A stretch of 64,000 nucleotides of DNA from Cyanophora paradoxa (lineage: Eukaryota > Glaucocystophyceae > Cyanophorales > Cyanophoraceae). This document shows positions 42,201 to 55,540 of the stretch, piece after piece. Within the stretch, counting starts at the first letter, position 1. Every line of letters starts with the position of its first letter. Location of the stretch: positions 62,001 through 126,000 of the forward strand of contig QPMI01000609.1 in NCBI GenBank assembly GCA_004431415.1, in the 5' to 3' direction. Under the pieces are notes generated by a model. That model did no database searches. It saw only the letters and a list, made by a program, of their open reading frames with translations, and was not told the DNA's origin. The position numbers were made by a program, and so were the translations under genes.

Positions 42201-45200
42201 CGCGGGGCGCTGCGTGCTCCGCGGGCGCCGATCCCGGCGCCCGCGCGGGGCCGCTCCGGCCCGCCTTGTGCGCGCGGCGAGCGGATCCAGAGGCCAGGCC
42301 CGCCTGGCCGGCGCCCAGGGGGGCCCCTTGCTCCCGACTGCCAGTCCGAGCTCGAGTGGAGGCATGCCGCCCCCACTGTAGTAGGCATAGCTGCAGCTAT
42401 AGGCCCCCAGCTCGACCCTGTACATGTTTCACGCTGTACACGTGTGGATTGCAATTGCTGGTACTGGCGAGTATCGATATTGGTTACGGCCGTCAGACTA
42501 CTAGGGCTATGAAGCCGGGCGGGCGCGGGCGGGGCGGCTGGAGCCGACGAGGACAGGCACGGGGGCAGCGGCCCGGCGGGGCGGCGGCTGGAGAGGGCGC
42601 GCAGGGCCGCGTCGGGCGGGCCGGGGGCCTGCGGGGCGGACGCGCTCGGCTGCAGGCGATGGGCTGCGCCAGCCGCGAAGGCTGTGCGGGACCGCAGCCT
42701 TTCTGCCCCCTCCACCCCCTGTCCCCGAAGCTAGCTGCAGCCCGCGGCCGCCGGAAGCACCGAGGGGCGGCCAGAGCCGGCGCCCCACGCTCTCCACCGC
42801 CGGCCGCACCCTTCGCCCGCCCCAACGGCCACTGCGGCCAAGCGCCCGCGCCGCCCGCTTGCGACCGCTCCCCCAGATCTTGCTCGGCGGGCGCCGTGCC
42901 GAGCCCGGAACCGCCGCCGCGCTGCTAGACCCGGCCGGCTGCGCGCGGGGCGAGGCGTGAGCGCGGGCGACGGCCCTCAGCCGGCGGGCAGCACAGCCCG
43001 CGACGGGCGCACCTGTAAGGCTGGCCCGCCCAGCGCCCCGCCCCGCGCCGGCGCCGGCGCCCGCGCCCCGCCCCGCCCGCGCCGGCAAGCGCCGCCGGGC
43101 CCAGGAGCGGTCCCCGCCCCCGCGTCGCTCCCGTGCAAGCTGACGCACCGCTGCGCGGGCGCGCCTCAGAGGCGAAGAGGGGAGGGTGGGGCAGGGGAGA
43201 GGACCAGGACGCGCCATGCAAGTCAGAGACTTGAGGGGGTTGAAGGCGCAGACCCTCTGCAGCGCGCCAGCGCCTCGGGGGTCACGCCACGGGGTCACGC
43301 CACGCCTGCAAGGACGCTTAGCTATGGGCACGGCAGCCGCTGAGCGCGCCCGCGGGCCAAGTCCCGCACCGCACTGCGACAGCTGCGGCCGCACTGCGGT
43401 ATCCGTTGCGGTGCCGCAGCGGCGACGCGACGCAGGCAGCTCTGCGCTCCCGCCCGTCAACGTGAGTTAGCCGGGGCGGGCCGTCGATGCCGCGCAGGCG
43501 AAAGAACCACGCACGAGGCGGACGATGCCGCGAGCACCACTGGGGCAGCTCACAGCAGACGGTGGTTGCTCACACGCCCCGCGGCCGCCTGCGAAGGCGC
43601 GCGCTCACTCACCCGGAGATCTAGCTAGAACGTCTAGCTAGATCGCACGGCGCTAGGCGCACCTCCCGTTCACGGGTTCAGGATCGAGTCCCCGCAACCC
43701 ACCCACCTCGACGCCACCGCATCGCAGCGACTCCACGCACCCTCCACAGCGCTCGCAACGCTCCGCGGCCGAAGCTCGCCTCGCGCGCCGCCGCCTGCCG
43801 CGCTCCTCTCGCCCGTCTTCCTCGTGACGAGCAGCAGCGGGAGAGCTGATCTTGAGCCGGCAGGCGCACGTCCCGCCTTCTCAAGAAGACAGGGAGAGGC
43901 TCCGCGGCGGCTCATGCGCCCCGGCTGGCGGGGGCACAGGCTGCGAAGGTGTGCGCTGGGATTCTGGGACCGCGCCCTGGGACTGCTGCCATTGGCTGAG
44001 ACGTTGAAGCTCGCGGCGCCACGCGTACTCGTGCACGTGGACGTCACGCCACTCCAGTGAAGGGAAAAGTGTTGGCCGGCCAACACTTTTCCGGGGTAGA
44101 GCGCGCTTCGTGCGCCGCGCCCGGTGCGAGGAAGGACTTCAGCCGCTATGCCGCTCGACCCCCGCGTGTGACCCGCGCTTTGGACGTTCTCGGCGCGCTC
44201 CGGCATGCTCCGCGCCGCCGTTCGGGCGGTCTGTGTTTGGTTCCTGGCCCGCTTGTCCACTCGCCGCCTGGGAGCTGCAGCTGGCCGGTGATACCATGCT
44301 CGGCGAGCATCGCGGCTTGCTCAGGTGCGTCGAAACGCGGCGTGAGTGTGTATGCAAGTGGCGTAGCTAACGGGGCGCCAGGGCGACCGCCATCGCTGAC
44401 GATCGGGCCGGGGCCGGGAGGCGGCGCGTGCGCTTCGCCGCCCGCTCCCATGGCGGGCTGCGCATGCGGTTTCGCCGTCCATGTCGGCACCTGCTCGCAG
44501 ACTCGCGGGGTCGCGGCCGGCCCAGATGCGTGGCGGCACGTTCGGCGGGCATCGCCGCTCTTGCTCGTAAGCTGCGCCGCCGAGCATGCAGGTCGTACGA
44601 CAAGCAGTTCGATGGGAGGTCGCCGCGTCGCCCGCCGCCTGCTTAATCCTCAGCGTCGGGTGCGCGCATGCACATGCGGCGTACCTAGTGGCACAGGTAG
44701 CGCTCCAGTTGGAGCGGAAGGCGCGCGCTCGCATGCCCGACTCTCACTCACGAAGCGCTCGCTCAGCGGCTCCGAGCAGGGCCCGGGGCCGCTGGATCGG
44801 GCGGGCGCGTCCGGAGTGATCATGACGTCCCCTCTGCTCCGACCTTCCTCCTCCTCGGTCTCCTGCCGCCCGCCGGCCCATGGCCCGCCTCGGACGGGCT
44901 TTGGGAGCTCGCGCGGGGCCCGGGGCGCCGGCTGGCCAAGGGCCGCGCCGAGCTGGTTGCGAACTTGGCGAGCGGTCCCGGGGAGGCAGCGGCACAGCGC
45001 GCGGTCCGCGCCTCGGTCGGCTCCTCACTCGGCGCCGACGCCGGCTCGGCGCCGACGCCGGCCGCCTCCTGCAGGGAGCGCCGCGGCGCTGCGGGCGTCG
45101 TCAGATGGAGGGCCGCCGGAGGGGCAGACGCGGGGGGCGCGGGGCGCTGCGTGCTCCGCGGGCACCGATCCCGGCGCCCGCGCGGGCCGCTCCGGCCCGC

Positions 45201-48200
45201 CTTGTGCACGTGCGCGCGGCGAGCGGATCCCGAGGCCAGGCCCGCCTGGCCGGCGCCCAGGGGGGCCCCTCGCTCCCGACTGCCAGTCCGAGAGGAGGCA
45301 TGCCGCCCCCACTGTAGTAGGCATAGCTGCAGCTATAGGCCCCCAGCTCGATCCTGTACATGTTTCACGCTGTATACGTGTGGATTGCAATTGCTGGTAC
45401 TGGCGAGTATCGATATTGTTTACGGCCGTCAGACTACTAGGGCTATGAAGCCGGGCGGGCGCGGGCGGGGCGGCTGGAGCCGACGAGGACAGGCATGCGC
45501 ACGGGGGCAGCGGCCCGGCGGGGCGGCGGCTGGAGAGGGCGCGCAGGGCCGCGTCGGGCGGGCCGGGGGCCTGCGGGCGGACGCGCTCGGCTGCAGGCGA
45601 TGGGCTGCGCCAGCCGCGAAGGCTGTGCGGGACCGCGGCCTTTCTGCCCCCTCCACCCCCTGTCCCCGAAGCTAGCTGCAGCCCGCGGCCGCCGGAAGCA
45701 CCGAGGGGCGGCCAGAGCCGGCGCCCCACGCTCGCTGCCGCCGGCCGCGCCTTCGCCCGCCCCGGCGGCCACTGCGGCCAAGCGCCCGCGCCGCCCGCTT
45801 GCGACCGCTCCCCCAGATCTTGCTCGGCGGGCGCCGTGCCGAGCCCGGAACCGCCGCCGCGCTGCTAGACCCGGCCGGCTGCGCGCGGGGCGAGGCGTGA
45901 GCGCGGGCGACGGCCCTCAGCCGGCGGGGCAGCACAGCCCGCGACGGGCGCACCTGTAAGGCTGGCCCGCCCAGCGCCCCGCCCCGCGCCGGCGCCGGCG
46001 CCGGCGCCCCGCCCCGCCCGCGCCGGCAAGCGCCGCCGGGCCCAGGAGCGGTCCCCGCCCCGCGTCGCTCCCGTGCAAGCTGACGCACCGCTGCGCGGGC
46101 GCGCCTCAGAGGCGAAGAGGGGAGGGTGGGCAGGGAGAGGACCAGGACGCGCCATGCAAGTCAGAGACTTAAGGGGGTTGAAGGCGCAGACCCTCTGCAG
46201 CGCGCCAGCGCCTCGGGGGTCACGCCACGGGGTCACGCCACGCCTGCAAGGACGCTTAGCTATGGGCACGGCAGCCGCTGAGCGCGCCCGCGGGCCAAGT
46301 CCGCACCGCACTGCGACAGCTGCGGCCGCACTGCGGTATCCGTTGCGGTGCCGCAGCGGCGACGCGACGCAGGCAGCTCTGCGCTCCCGCCCGTCAACGT
46401 GAGTTAGCCGGGGCGGGCCGTCGATGCCGCGCAGGCGAAAGAACCACGCACGAGGCGGACGATGCCGCGAGCACCACTGGGGCAGCTCACAGCAGACGGT
46501 GGTTGCTCACACGCCCCGCGGCCGCCTGCGAAGGCGCGCGCTCACTCACCCGGAGATCTAGCTAGAACGTCTAGCTAGATCGCACGGCGCTAGGCGCACC
46601 TCCCGTTCACGGGTTCAGGATCGAGTCCCCGCAACCCACCCACCTCGACGCCACCGCATCGCAGCGACTCCACGCACCCTCCACAGCGCTCGCAACGCTC
46701 CGCGGCCGAAGCTCGCCTCGCGCGCCGCCGCCTGCCGCGCTCCTCTCGCCCGTCTTCCTCGTGACGAGCAGCAGCGGGAGAGCTGATCTTGAGCCGGCAG
46801 GCGCACGTGCCGCCTTCTCAAGAAGACAGGGAGAGGCTCCGCGGCGGCTCATGCGCCCCGGCTGGCGGGGGCACAGGCTGCGAAGGTGTGCGCTGGGATT
46901 CTGGGACCGCGCCCTGGGACTGCTGCCATTGGCTGAGACGTTGAAGCTCGCGGCGCCACGCGTACTCGTGCACGTGGACGTCACGCCACTCCAGTGAAGG
47001 GAAAAGTGTTGGCCGGCCAACACTTTTCCGGGGTAGAGCGCGCTTCGTGCGCCGCGCCCGGTGCGAGGAAGGACTTCAGCCGCTATGCCGCTCGACCCCC
47101 GCGTGTGACCCGCGCTTTGGACGTTCTCGGCGCGCTCCGGCATGCTCCGCGCCGCCGTTCGGGCGGTCTGTGTTTGGTTCCTGGCCCGCTTGTCCACTCG
47201 CCGCCTGGGAGCTGCAGCTGGCCGGTGATACCATGCTCGGCGAGCATCGCGGCTTGCTCAGGTGCGTCGAAACGCGGCGTGAGTGTGTATGCAAGTGGCG
47301 TAGCTAACGGGGGCGCCAGGGCGACCGCCATCGCTGACGATCGGGCCGGGGCCGGGAGGCGGCGCGTGCGCTTCGCCGCCCGCTCCCATGGCGGGCTGCG
47401 CATGCGGTTTCGCCGTCCATGTCGGCACCTGCTCGCAGACTCGCGGGTCGCGGCCGGCCCAGATGCGTGGCGGCACGTTCGGCGGGCATCGCCGCTCTTG
47501 CTCGTAAGCTGCGCCGCCGAGCATGCAGGTCGTACGACAAGCAGTTCGATGGGGAGGTCGCCGCGTCGCCCGCCGCCTGCTTAATCCTCAGCGTCGGGTG
47601 CGCGCATGCACATGCGGCGTACCTAGTGGCACAGGTAGCGCTCCAGTTGGAGCGGAAGGCGCGCGCTCGCATGCCCGACTCTCACTCACGAAGCGCTCGC
47701 TCAGCGGCTCCGAGCAGGGCCCGGGCCGCTGGATCGGCGGGCGCGTCCGGAGTGATCATGACGTCCCCTCTGCTCCGACCTTCCTCCTCCTCGGTCTCCT
47801 GCCGCCCGCCGGCCCATGGCCCGCCTCGGACGGGCTTTGGGAGCTCGCGCGGGCCCGGGGCGCCGGCTGGCCAAGGGCCGCGCCGAGCTGGTTGCGAACT
47901 TGGCGAGCGGTCCCGGGAGGCAGCGGCACAGCGCGCGGTCCGCGCCTCGGTCGGCTCCTCACTCGGCGCCGACGCCGGCTCGGCGCCGACGCCGGCCGCC
48001 TCCTGCAGGGAGCGCCGCGGCGCTGCGGGCGTCGTCAGATGGAGGGCCGCCGGAGGGGCAGACGCGGGGGGCGCGGGGCGCTGCGTGCTCCGCGGGCACC
48101 GATCCCGGCGCCCGCGCGGGCCGCTCCGGCCCCGCCTTGTGCACGTGCGCGCGGCGAGCGGATCCCGAGGCCAGGCCCGCCTGGCCGGCGCCCAGGGGGC

Positions 48201-51200
48201 CCCTCGCTCCCGACTGCCAGTCCGAGAGGAGGCATGCCGCCCCCACTGTAGTAGGCATAGCTGCAGCTATAGGCCCCCAGCTCAATCCTGTACATGTTTC
48301 ACGCTGTATACGTGTGGATTGCAATTGCTGGTACTGGCGAGTATCGATATTGTTTACGGCCGTCAGACTACTAGGGCTATGAAGCCGGGCGGGCGCGGGC
48401 GGGGCGGCTGGAGCCGACGAGGACAGGCATGCGCACGGGGGCAGCGGCCCGGCGGGGCGGCGGCTGGAGAGGGCGCGCAGGGCCGCGTCGGGCGGGCCGG
48501 GGGCCTGCGGGGCGGACGCGCTCGGCTGCAGGCGATGGGCTGCGCCAGCCGCGAAGGCTGTGCGGGACCGCGGCCTTTCTGCCCCCTCCACCCCCTGTCC
48601 CCGAAGCTAGCTGCAGCCCGCGGCCGCCGGAAGCACCGAGGGGCGGCCAGAGCCGGCGCCCCACGCTCGCCGCCGCCGGCCGCGCCCTTCGCCCGCCCCG
48701 GCGGCCACTGCGGCCAAGCGCCCGCGCCGCCCGCTTGCGACCGCTCCCCCAGATCTTGCTCGGCGGGCGCCGTGCCGAGCCCGGAACCGCCGCCGCGCTG
48801 CTAGACCCGGCCGGCTGCGCGCGGGGCGAGGCGTGAGCGCGGGCGACGGCCCTCAGCCGGCGGGGCAGCACAGCCCGCGACGGGCGCACCTGTAAGGCTG
48901 GCCCGCCCAGCGCCCCGCCCCGCGCCGGCGCCGGCGCCCGCGCCCCGCCCCGCCCGCGCCGGCAAGCGCCGCCGGGCCCAGGAGCGGTCCCCGCCCCGCG
49001 TCGCTCCCGTGCAAGCTGACGCACCGCTGCGCGGGCGCGCCTCAGAGGCGAAGAGGGAGGGTGGGGCAGGGGAGAGGACCAGGACGCGCCATGCAAGTCA
49101 GAGACTTAAGGGGGTTGAAGGCGCAGACCCTCTGCAGCGCGCCAGCGCCTCGGGGGTCACGCCACGGGTCACGCCACGCCTGCAAGGACGCTTAGCTATG
49201 GGCACGGCAGCCGCTGAGCGCGCCCGCGGGCCAAGTCCCGCACCGCACTGCGACAGCTGCGGCCGCACTGCGGTATCCGTTGCGGTGCCGCAGCGGCGAC
49301 GCGACGCAGGCAGCTCTGCGCTCCCGCCCGTCAACGTGAGTTAGCCGGGGCGGGCCGTCGATGCCGCGCAGGCGAAAGAACCACGCACGAGGCGGACGAT
49401 GCCGCGAGCACCACTGGGGCAGCTCACAGCAGACGGTGGTTGCTCACACGCCCCGCGGCCGCCTGCGAAGGCGCGCGCTCACTCACCCGGAGATCTAGCT
49501 AGAACGTCTAGCTAGATCGCACGGCGCTAGGCGCACCTCCCGTTCACGGGTTCAGGATCGAGTCCCCGCAACCCACCCACCTCGACGCCACCGCATCGCA
49601 GCGACTCCACGCACCCTCCACAGCGCTCGCAACGCTCCGCGGCCGAAGCTCGCCTCGCGCGCCGCCGCCTGCCGCGCTCCTCTCGCCCGTCTTCCTCGTG
49701 ACGAGCAGCAGCGGGAGAGCTGATCTTGAGCCGGCAGGCGCACGTGCCGCCTTCTCAAGAAGACAGGGAGAGGCTCCGCGGCGGCTCATGCGCCCCGGCT
49801 GGCGGGGGCACAGGCTGCGAAGGTGTGCGCTGGGATTCTGGGACCGCGCCCTGGGACTGCTGCCATTGGCTGAGACGTTGAAGCTCGCGGCGCGACACGT
49901 ACACGTGGACGTCACGCCACTCCAGTGAAGGGAAAAGTGTTGGCTGGCCAACACTTTTTCGGGGTAGAGCGCGCTTCGTGCGCCGCGCCCGGTGCGAGGA
50001 AGGACTTCAGCCGCTATGCCGCTCGACCCCCGCGTGTGACCCGCGCTTTGGACGTTCTCGGCGCGCTCCGGCATGCTCCGCGCCGCCGTTCGGGCGGTCT
50101 GTGTTTGGTTCCTGGCCCGCTTGTCCACTCGCCGCCTGGGAGCTGCAGCTGGCCGGTGATACCATGCTCGGCGAGCATCGCGGCTTGCTCAGGTGCGTCG
50201 AAACGCGGCGTGAGTGTGTATGCAAGTGGCGTAGCTAACGGGGGCGCCAGGGCGACCGCCATCGCTGACGATCGGGCCGGGGCCGGGAGGCGGCGCGTGC
50301 GCTTCGCCGCCCGCTCCCATGGCGGGCTGCGCATGCGGTTTCGCCGTCCATGTCGGCACCTGCTCGCAGACTCGCGGGGTCGCGGCCGGCCCAGATGCGT
50401 GGCGGCACGTTCGGCGGGCATCGCCGCTCTTGCTCGTAAGCTGCGCCGCCGAGCATGCAGGTCGTACGACAAGCAGTTCGATGGGGAGGTCGCCGCGTCG
50501 CCCGCCGCCTGCTTAATCCTCAGCGTCGGGTGCGCGCATGCACATGCGGCGTACCTAGTGGCACAGGTAGCGCTCCAGTTGGAGCGGAAGGCGCGCGCTC
50601 GCATGCCCGACTCTCACTCACGAAGCGCTCGCTCAGCGGCTCCGAGCAGGGCCCGGGGCCGCTGGATCGGGCGGGCGCGTCCGGAGTGATCATGACGTCC
50701 CCTCTGCTCCGACCTTCCTCCTCCTCGGTCTCCTGCCGCCCGCCGGCCCATGGCCCGCCTCGGACGGGCTTTGGGAGCTCGCGCGGGGCCCGGGCGCCGG
50801 CTGGCCAAGGGCCGCGCCGAGCTGGTTGCGAACTTGGCGAGCGGTCCCGGGGAGGCAGCGGCACAGCGCGCGGTCCGCGCCTCGGTCGGCTCCTCACTCG
50901 GCGCCGACGCCGGCTCGGCGCCGACGCCGGCCGCCTCCTGCAGGGAGCGCCGCGGCGCTGCGGGCGTCGTCAGATGGAGGGCCGCCGGAGGGCAGACGCG
51001 GGGGGCGCGGGGCGCTGCGTGCTCCGCGGGCACCGATCCCGGCGCCCGCGCGGGGCCGCTCCGGCCCCGCCTTGTGCACGTGCGCGCGGCGAGCGGATCC
51101 CGAGGCCAGGCCCGCCTGGCCGGCGCCCAGGGGGGCCCCTCGCTCCCGACTGCCAGTCCGAGAGGAGGCATGCCGCCCCCACTGTAGTAGGCATAGCTGC

Positions 51201-54200
51201 AGCTATAGGCCCCCAGCTCGATCCTGTACATGTTTCACGCTGTATACGTGTGGATTGCAATTGCTGGTACTGGCGAGTATCGATATTGTTTACGGCCGTC
51301 AGACTACTAGGGCTATGAAGCCGGGCGGGCGCGGGCGGGGCGGCTGGAGCCGACGAGGACAGGCATGCGCACGGGGCAGCGGCCCGGCGGGGCGGCGGCT
51401 GGAGAGGGCGCGCAGGGCCGCGTCGGGCGGGCCGGGGCCTGCGGGGCGGACGCGCTCGGCTGCAGGCGATGGGCTGCGCCAGCCGCGAAGGCTGTGCGGG
51501 ACCGCGGCCTTTCTGCCCCTCCACCCCCTGTCCCCGAAGCTAGCTGCAGCCCGCGGCCGCCGGAAGCACCGAGGGGCGGCCAGAGCCGGCGCCCCACGCT
51601 CGCCGCCGCCGGCCGCGCCCTTCGCCCGCCCCGGCGGCCACTGCGGCCAAGCGCCCGCGCCGCCCGCTTGCGACCGCTCCCCCAGATCTTGCTCGGCGGG
51701 CGCCGTGCCGAGCCCGGAACCGCCGCCGCGCTGCTAGACCCGGCCGGCTGCGCGCGGGGCGAGGCGTGAGCGCGGGCGACGGCCCTCAGCCGGCGGGCAG
51801 CACAGCCCGCGACGGGCGCACCTGTAAGGCTGGCCCGCCCAGCGCCCCGCCCCGCGCCGGCGCCGGCGCCGGCGCCCCGCCCCGCCCGCGCCGGCAAGCG
51901 CCGCCGGGCCCAGGAGCGGTCCCCGCCCCCGCGTCGCTCCCGTGCAAGCTGACGCACCGCTGCGCGGGCGCGCCTCAGAGGCGAAGAGGGGAGGGTGGGG
52001 CAGGGGAGAGGACCAGGACGCGCCATGCAAGTCAGAGACTTAAGGGGGTTGAAGGCGCAGACCCTCTGCAGCGCGCCAGCGCCTCGGGGGTCACGCCACG
52101 GGGTCACGCCACGCCTGCAAGGACGCTTAGCTATGGGCACGGCAGCCGCTGAGCGCGCCCGCGGGCCAAGTCCCGCACCGCACTGCGACAGCTGCGGCCG
52201 CACTGCGGTATCCGTTGCGGTGCCGCAGCGGCGACGCGACGCAGGCAGCTCTGCGCTCCCGCCCGTCAACGTGAGTTAGCCGGGGCGGGCCGTCGATGCC
52301 GCGCAGGCGAAAGAACCACGCACGAGGCGGACGATGCCGCGAGCACCACTGGGGCAGCTCACAGCAGACGGTGGTTGCTCACACGCCCCGCGGCCGCCTG
52401 CGAAGGCGCGCGCTCACTCACCCGGAGATCTAGCTAGAACGTCTAGCTAGATCGCACGGCGCTAGGCGCACCTCCCGTTCACGGGTTCAGGATCGAGTCC
52501 CCGCAACCCACCCACCTCGACGCCACCGCATCGCAGCGACTCCACGCACCCTCCACAGCGCTCGCAACGCTCCGCGGCCGAAGCTCGCCTCGCGCGCCGC
52601 CGCCTGCCGCGCTCCTCTCGCCCGTCTTCCTCGTGACGAGCAGCAGCGGGAGAGCTGATCTTGAGCCGGCAGGCGCACGTCCCGCCTTCTCAAGAAGACA
52701 GGGAGAGGCTCCGCGGCGGCTCATGCGCCCCGGCTGGCGGGGGCACATGCAGGCTGCGAAGGTGTCCGCTAGGACCGCGCCCTGGGACTGCTGCCATTGG
52801 CTGAGACGTTGAAGCTCGCGGCGCGACACGTACACGTGGACGTCACGCCACTCCAGTGAAGGGAAAAGTGTTGGCTGGCCAACACTTTTTCGGGGTAGAG
52901 CGCGCTTCGTGCGCCGCGCCCGGTGCGAGGAAGGACTTCAGCCGCTATGCCGCTCGACCCCCGCGTGTGACCCGCGCTTTGGACGTTCTCGGCGCGCTCC
53001 GGCATGCTCCGCGCCGCCGTTCGGGCGGTCTGTGTTTGGTTCCTGGCCCGCTTGTCCACTCGCCGCCTGGGAGCTGCAGCTGGCCGGTGATACCATGCTC
53101 GGCGAGCATCGCGGCTTGCTCAGGTGCGTCGAAACGCGGCGTGAGTGTGTATGCAAGTGGCGTAGCTAACGGGGGCGCCAGGGCGACCGCCATCGCTGAC
53201 GATCGGGCCGGGGCCGGGAGGCGGCGCGTGCGCTTCGCCGCCCGCTCCCATGGCGGGCTGCGCATGCGGTTTCGCCGTCCATGTCGGCACCTGCTCGCAG
53301 ACTCGCGGGGTCGCGGCCGGCCCAGATGCGTGGCGGCACGTTCGGCGGGCATCGCCGCTCTTGCTCGTAAGCTGCGCCGCCGAGCATGCAGGTCGTACGA
53401 CAAGCAGTTCGATGGGGAGGTCGCCGCGTCGCCCGCCGCCTGCTTAATCCTCAGCGTCGGGTGCGCGCATGCACATGCGGCGTACCTAGTGGCACAGGTA
53501 GCGCTCCAGTTGGAGCGGAAGGCGCGCGCTCGCATGCCCGACTCTCACTCACGAAGCGCTCGCTCAGCGGCTCCGAGCAGGGCCCGGGGCCGCTGGATCG
53601 GGCGGGCGCGTCCGGAGTGATCATGACGTCCCCTCTGCTCCGACCTTCCTCCTCCTCGGTCTCCTGCCGCCCGCCGGCCCATGGCCCGCCTCGGACGGGC
53701 TTTGGGAGCTCGCGCGGGGCCCGGGGCGCCGGCTGGCCAAGGGCCGCGCCGAGCTGGTTGCGAACTTGGCGAGCGGTCCCGGGGAGGCAGCGGCACAGCG
53801 CGCGGTCCGCGCCTCGGTCGGCTCCTCACTCGGCGCCGACGCCGGCTCGGCGCCGACGCCGGCCGCCTCCTGCAGGGAGCGCCGCGGCGCTGCGGGCGTC
53901 GTCAGATGGAGGGCCGCCGGAGGGGCAGACGCGGGGGGGCGCGGGGCGCTGCGTGCTCCGCGGGCACCGATCCCGGCGCCCGCGCGGGGCCGCTCCGGCC
54001 CCGCCTTGTGCATGTGCGCGCGGCGAGCGGATCCCGAGGCCAGGCCCGCCTGGCCGGCGCCCAGGGGGGCCCCTCGCTCCCGACTGTCAGTCCGAGAGGA
54101 GGCATGCCGCCCCCACTGTAGTAGGCATAGCTGCAGCTATAGGCCCCCAGCTCGATCCTGTACATGTTTCACGCTGTATACGTGTGGATTGCAATTGCTG

Positions 54201-55257
54201 GTACTGGCGAGTATCGATATTGTTTACGGCCGTCAGACTACTAGGGCTATGAAGCCGGGCGGGCGCGGGCGGGGCGGCTGGAGCCGACGAGGACAGGCAT
54301 GCGCACGGGGGCAGCGGCCCGGCGGGGCGGCGGCTGGAGAGGGCGCGCAGGGCCGCGTCGGGCGGGCCGGGGGCCTGCGGGGCGGACGCGCTCGGCTGCA
54401 GGCGATGGGCTGCGCCAGCCGCGAAGGCTGTGCGGGACCGCGGCCTTTCTGCCCCCTCCACCCCTGTCCCCGAAGCTAGCTGCAGCCCGCGGCCGCCGGA
54501 AGCACCGAGGGGCGGCCAGAGCCGGCGCCCCACGCTCGCCGCCGCCGGCCGCGCCCTTCGCCCGCCCCGGCGGCCACTGCGGCCAAGCGCCCGCGCCGCC
54601 CGCTTGCGACCGCTCCCCCAGATCTTGCTCGGCGGGCGCCGTGCCGAGCCCGGAACCGCCGCCGCGCTGCTAGACCCGGCCGGCTGCGCGCGGGCGAGGC
54701 GTGAGCGCGGGCGACGGCCCTCAGCCGGCGGGCAGCACAGCCCGCGACGGGCGCACCTGTAAGGCTGGCCCGCCCAGCGCCCCGCCCCGCGCCGGCGCCG
54801 GCGCCGGCGCCCCGCCCCGCCCGCGCCGGCAAGCGCCGCCGGGCCCAGGAGCGGTCCCCGCCCCCGCGTCGCTCCCGTGCAAGCTGACGCACCGCTGCGC
54901 GGGCGCGCCTCAGAGGCGAAGAGGGGAGGGTGGGGCAGGGGAGAGGACCAGGACGCGCCATGCAAGTCAGAGACTTGAGGGGGTTGAAGGCGCAGACCCT
55001 CTGCAGCCCGCCAGCGCCTCGGGAGTCACGCCACGGGGTCACACCACGCCTGCGAGGACGCTTAGCTATGGCCATGCACGGCAGCCGCTGAGCGCGCCCG
55101 CGGGCCAAGTCCCGCACCGCACTGCGACAGCTGCGGCCGCACTGCGGCATCCGTTGCGGTGCCGCAGCGGCGACGCGACGCAGGCAGCTCTGCGCTCCCG
55201 CCCGTCAACGTGAGTTAGCCGGGGCGGGCCGTCGATGCCGCGCAGGCGAAAGAACCA

Positions 55258-55540
55258 ACAGGCGAAAGAACCACGCGAAAGGGAGTCTTTTGTAGAGATA
55301 GGACCTCGTAGCCGGGAGTTTAGGTTGGTTTAGAAATCGATACAGCTAGCTTCCACATCATTAGTATTAGTTAGAAACCTCCTTAGCTAGATATCTAGAC
55401 ACGAAACCTTCAAACCTTTCGTTCATTTTGTACTTTCTAAAGCACAGCATACGACGGTCCTCGATAGTATCTAGTCGGAGAGATTTATTGGGCGATGTGA
55501 AACTCATTGTAGTTGTGTTGTGTGCTAATGCAAGAGATTG
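55258..55540. mobile_element. 283-base AT-rich insertion in satellite unit 7
   Basis: This segment is absent from the other units and markedly AT-richer than the array. It is flanked by direct repeats of ~270 bases of satellite sequence (about 54984-55257 and 55541-55810, both starting TTGAAGGCGCAGACCC). At the left edge GCGAAAGAACCA is duplicated. No coding potential and no terminal inverted repeats were seen, so the mobile-element label is a guess; a recombination or repair insert is equally possible. Confidence 0.45.
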
